In this document: positions 40,746-42,763 of the stretch, in pieces | How the letters are laid out: each line of letters begins with the position of its first letter | Position numbering within the stretch: the stretch's first letter is position 1 | Assembly: GCF_001039355.2 (NCBI RefSeq) | Contig: NW_019775857.1 | Location: 1,537,736 to 1,580,498, forward strand | Reading direction: 5' to 3' | DNA length: 42,763 bases | DNA from: Lingula anatina | Lineage: Eukaryota > Brachiopoda > Lingulata > Lingulida > Lingulidae | Notes under the pieces: model-generated | The model's database searches: none | What the model saw: only the letters and a program-made list of their open reading frames with translations | What the model was told of the DNA's origin: nothing | Program-made: the position numbers and the translations under genes

Positions 40746-42763
40746 GTAAGTTCACTAGATTTTTCAAAAATTAAAGTCAAACAGGTGGAGATCCAAAAGC
40801 TTATCCAGCATTTAAACTGCGGTAATGACTCAGTTTTTTCTTTGGAAATAATGAATTATCTACAAGTATATAATTTTGGAATTATTAAAACGGTATTTCT
40901 TTGTAGCATTTGTGGTGTTTTAGCTGTATAGAATACAACTATAAGGTAGCCTGCTTTCCTTTTGTTGCAAACAATAAGTATGAATTTTCTGAATTTAAGA
41001 ATTTATGACTTTAAAAAATATTGTTTCTGAAAAATTTACAATTTTCTCCATTAAAAAAAATAGTCATTGCCATAAATCATTAAAAATTTTGTGTAAGGCC
41101 CTTTTCTCATCAAGCGGTAGTTTTAATAGCTAGGACTGGTCTGCTTTGAGAGATCCATACATTTAATGACACGACAAGCATTCTCCGCACGTTGGCTTTT
41201 TAGTCTAGTCAATTAATGGGCCATGCCGAGTGAGGCGCCTCTCTTACATAATAACCAGGTGATTGAGTTGTCTATCTTTCAAGGTGGTCTGGTCCATGTT
41301 AGTGTACAGCAACATAATGCAATCAAATTAGAATATGCTCAACATGTGGCTCAAGTATACTATCTCACATCTCACAATTTAGAGTGAGATATTGCTTCCA
41401 CAGGAAATGCAATTCTGCGGTTTTCAGGAAAAAAATACAGCTCTGATAATTTAGGCATATTCCTGTTGGATCCTCTCTAAGACCTGGTTAAGTCCTGGGA
41501 TTCCATACAGACACATTGATAGTTTAGCAGACACATGAATGAACTGTGCATTAGTCTGTCTAAGGGGTTAGATAAGTGCTCTCAGTGCAAAACTTTTGGT
41601 GGGTGAATAATAGAAATACCTTTAATTGTTTCATAATGGAATATCATTTTTACCATTCGCAATTGTTAGAAGGTAATTTGAGATGTAATGCAAAAGTTAA
41701 TTACCTTATGCAGAATTTTGAAGCTTTGGTGTTGCTCTAAAGCCATTAATAGTGCTGAGGAAAGCTTTAGGGCAACATAGGTGGTTGAATGATGAAAAAT
41801 TATATGTTGGTGTATGCACTGAGCAATGGATTTGTCCATAGCGTTGTCGTATTTTTGTTTTACTTCAAAATCACCGATTCATAATGGCTTCACTTTAAGA
41901 GTCATCATGTTTGCTTGATTTTCACGAAAGTTATTTGCACATTTCATTCTTTATCAGTCCTGTTGTCCAGTGTTTTCTTCAACCCAGTATTGTATTTTTG
42001 AATTAACTCTGACAAGCTTGACGTTAGTTTGTATGTCTGGTGACAGTATTATATAATATTATATAAAAAGTTCTTTCTTTCTTTCTTTATTTATTATTCA
42101 TTGCCAGGTTTAATGCCAAGTTTACATTACACCTCAAATTACCTTTTTGACTATTCTGAATTTTCAAAAATGAAACTTCATTGTTAAATAAAACATGTTA
42201 TTTACACATACAGGTGAAACCTTTTTGTGAATGTTTAAATATTATATACATGCTGCCCCTTTTCATGTTGGCAAATGTGTGAATGGGTTAAGCAGATGTG
42301 CTAATGTGCTAACAATATGAATCAAACAACCAACTTATGAAACACCTTGTAGCTTATGGGTAGATGATGGTTTGAAATGAATTGGGATATTATGAAGATC
42401 TCACTTTCATAATACATTCACTTCAGATGGACAGAATTTGAACCTCAAAGTTCATAGCATGACCACGGTTTCAAAATGTTGCTTTTTGGAGAATTCGCAT
42501 TTTGTCTACTGTTTTTCACAACCTGCTGCCCAAGTTACGTAAATGCCTTTTTTATTTGAGGTCCCATTTTCTTGTTGGGCGATTTCCTGTTGTTCAGTAC
42601 ATGGTAAACAGTTGATAAACACAGTTTTATAACTATGGTATTAGCAACCTTGACCTTGGTATTTGGAAAAAATAACCAGCCAATAAAACATTCCCCTAAA
42701 TAGCAACTAAACCACATGGCACAAAAGAATTGATCATAGTGCTCTTTATGACCTCAGAAGTAT
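40746..42763 (+). other. ALK4/5 intron running off the right edge
   Basis: 2.0 kb after the GS-start exon. No GS/kinase continuation exon was found. It contains a degenerate relative of the 6688 element at about 41096-41223 (AAGGCCCTTTTCTCATCAAGC start and a weak GGGCC end) and a short CTTT/TTTA repeat near 42073. Confidence 0.6.

Overview
The window is animal genomic DNA. It is AT-rich and intron-rich, with canonical GT-AG introns, many short terminal-inverted-repeat elements, microsatellites and assembly gaps. The gene content (HD-PTP, two TGF-beta type I receptors, a DegT-type aminotransferase) and the repeat style suggest a marine invertebrate bilaterian, most likely a lophotrochozoan such as a mollusc, brachiopod or annelid. 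The sequence alone does not settle the phylum. I see no bacterial operon, rRNA, tRNA or CRISPR array.

Layout. (1) 409-3283, minus strand: the first four coding exons of an HD-PTP/PTPN23 orthologue (BRO1 domain); the rest lies beyond the left edge. (2) 3488-6490, plus strand: a complete three-exon gene for a DegT/DnrJ/EryC1/StrS-family PLP aminotransferase homologue of about 438 aa. It is divergent from PTPN23 and the two start codons are only 204 bp apart. (3) About 8.9-27.2 kb, plus strand: an ALK1/ALK2 (ACVR1/ACVRL1, Drosophila saxophone) BMP-class type I receptor. Seven coding exons from the ectodomain to the stop codon were reconstructed. The signal-peptide exon was not found in the roughly 11 kb intron region upstream. 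(4) 31053 to beyond the right edge, plus strand: an ALK4/5/7 (ACVR1B/TGFBR1, Drosophila baboon) activin/TGF-beta-class type I receptor. It has a signal-peptide exon, a first ectodomain exon, two alternative second ectodomain exons, and a transmembrane/GS exon; the kinase exons lie outside the window.

Main discoveries. The ALK4/5 gene carries two tandem, diverged versions of the exon encoding the second half of the ligand-binding domain (37750-37898 and 39018-39175). They have the same splice phases, and the reading frame is disrupted if both or neither are included. This is a mutually exclusive exon pair like exon 4 of Drosophila baboon. The two receptor genes are also arranged head to tail, ALK1/2 then ALK4/5. 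That is the order of ACVRL1-ACVR1B and ACVR1-ACVR1C in human, which suggests an ancient bilaterian tandem pair: one receptor for Smad1/5-type signalling and one for Smad2/3-type signalling.

The remaining DNA is intronic or intergenic. It contains several short non-autonomous DNA-transposon-like elements, including two families with two copies each and one element with a perfect 8-bp target duplication. It also holds two large N gaps and a 205-bp near-identical duplication joined by a single N, probably an assembly artefact.
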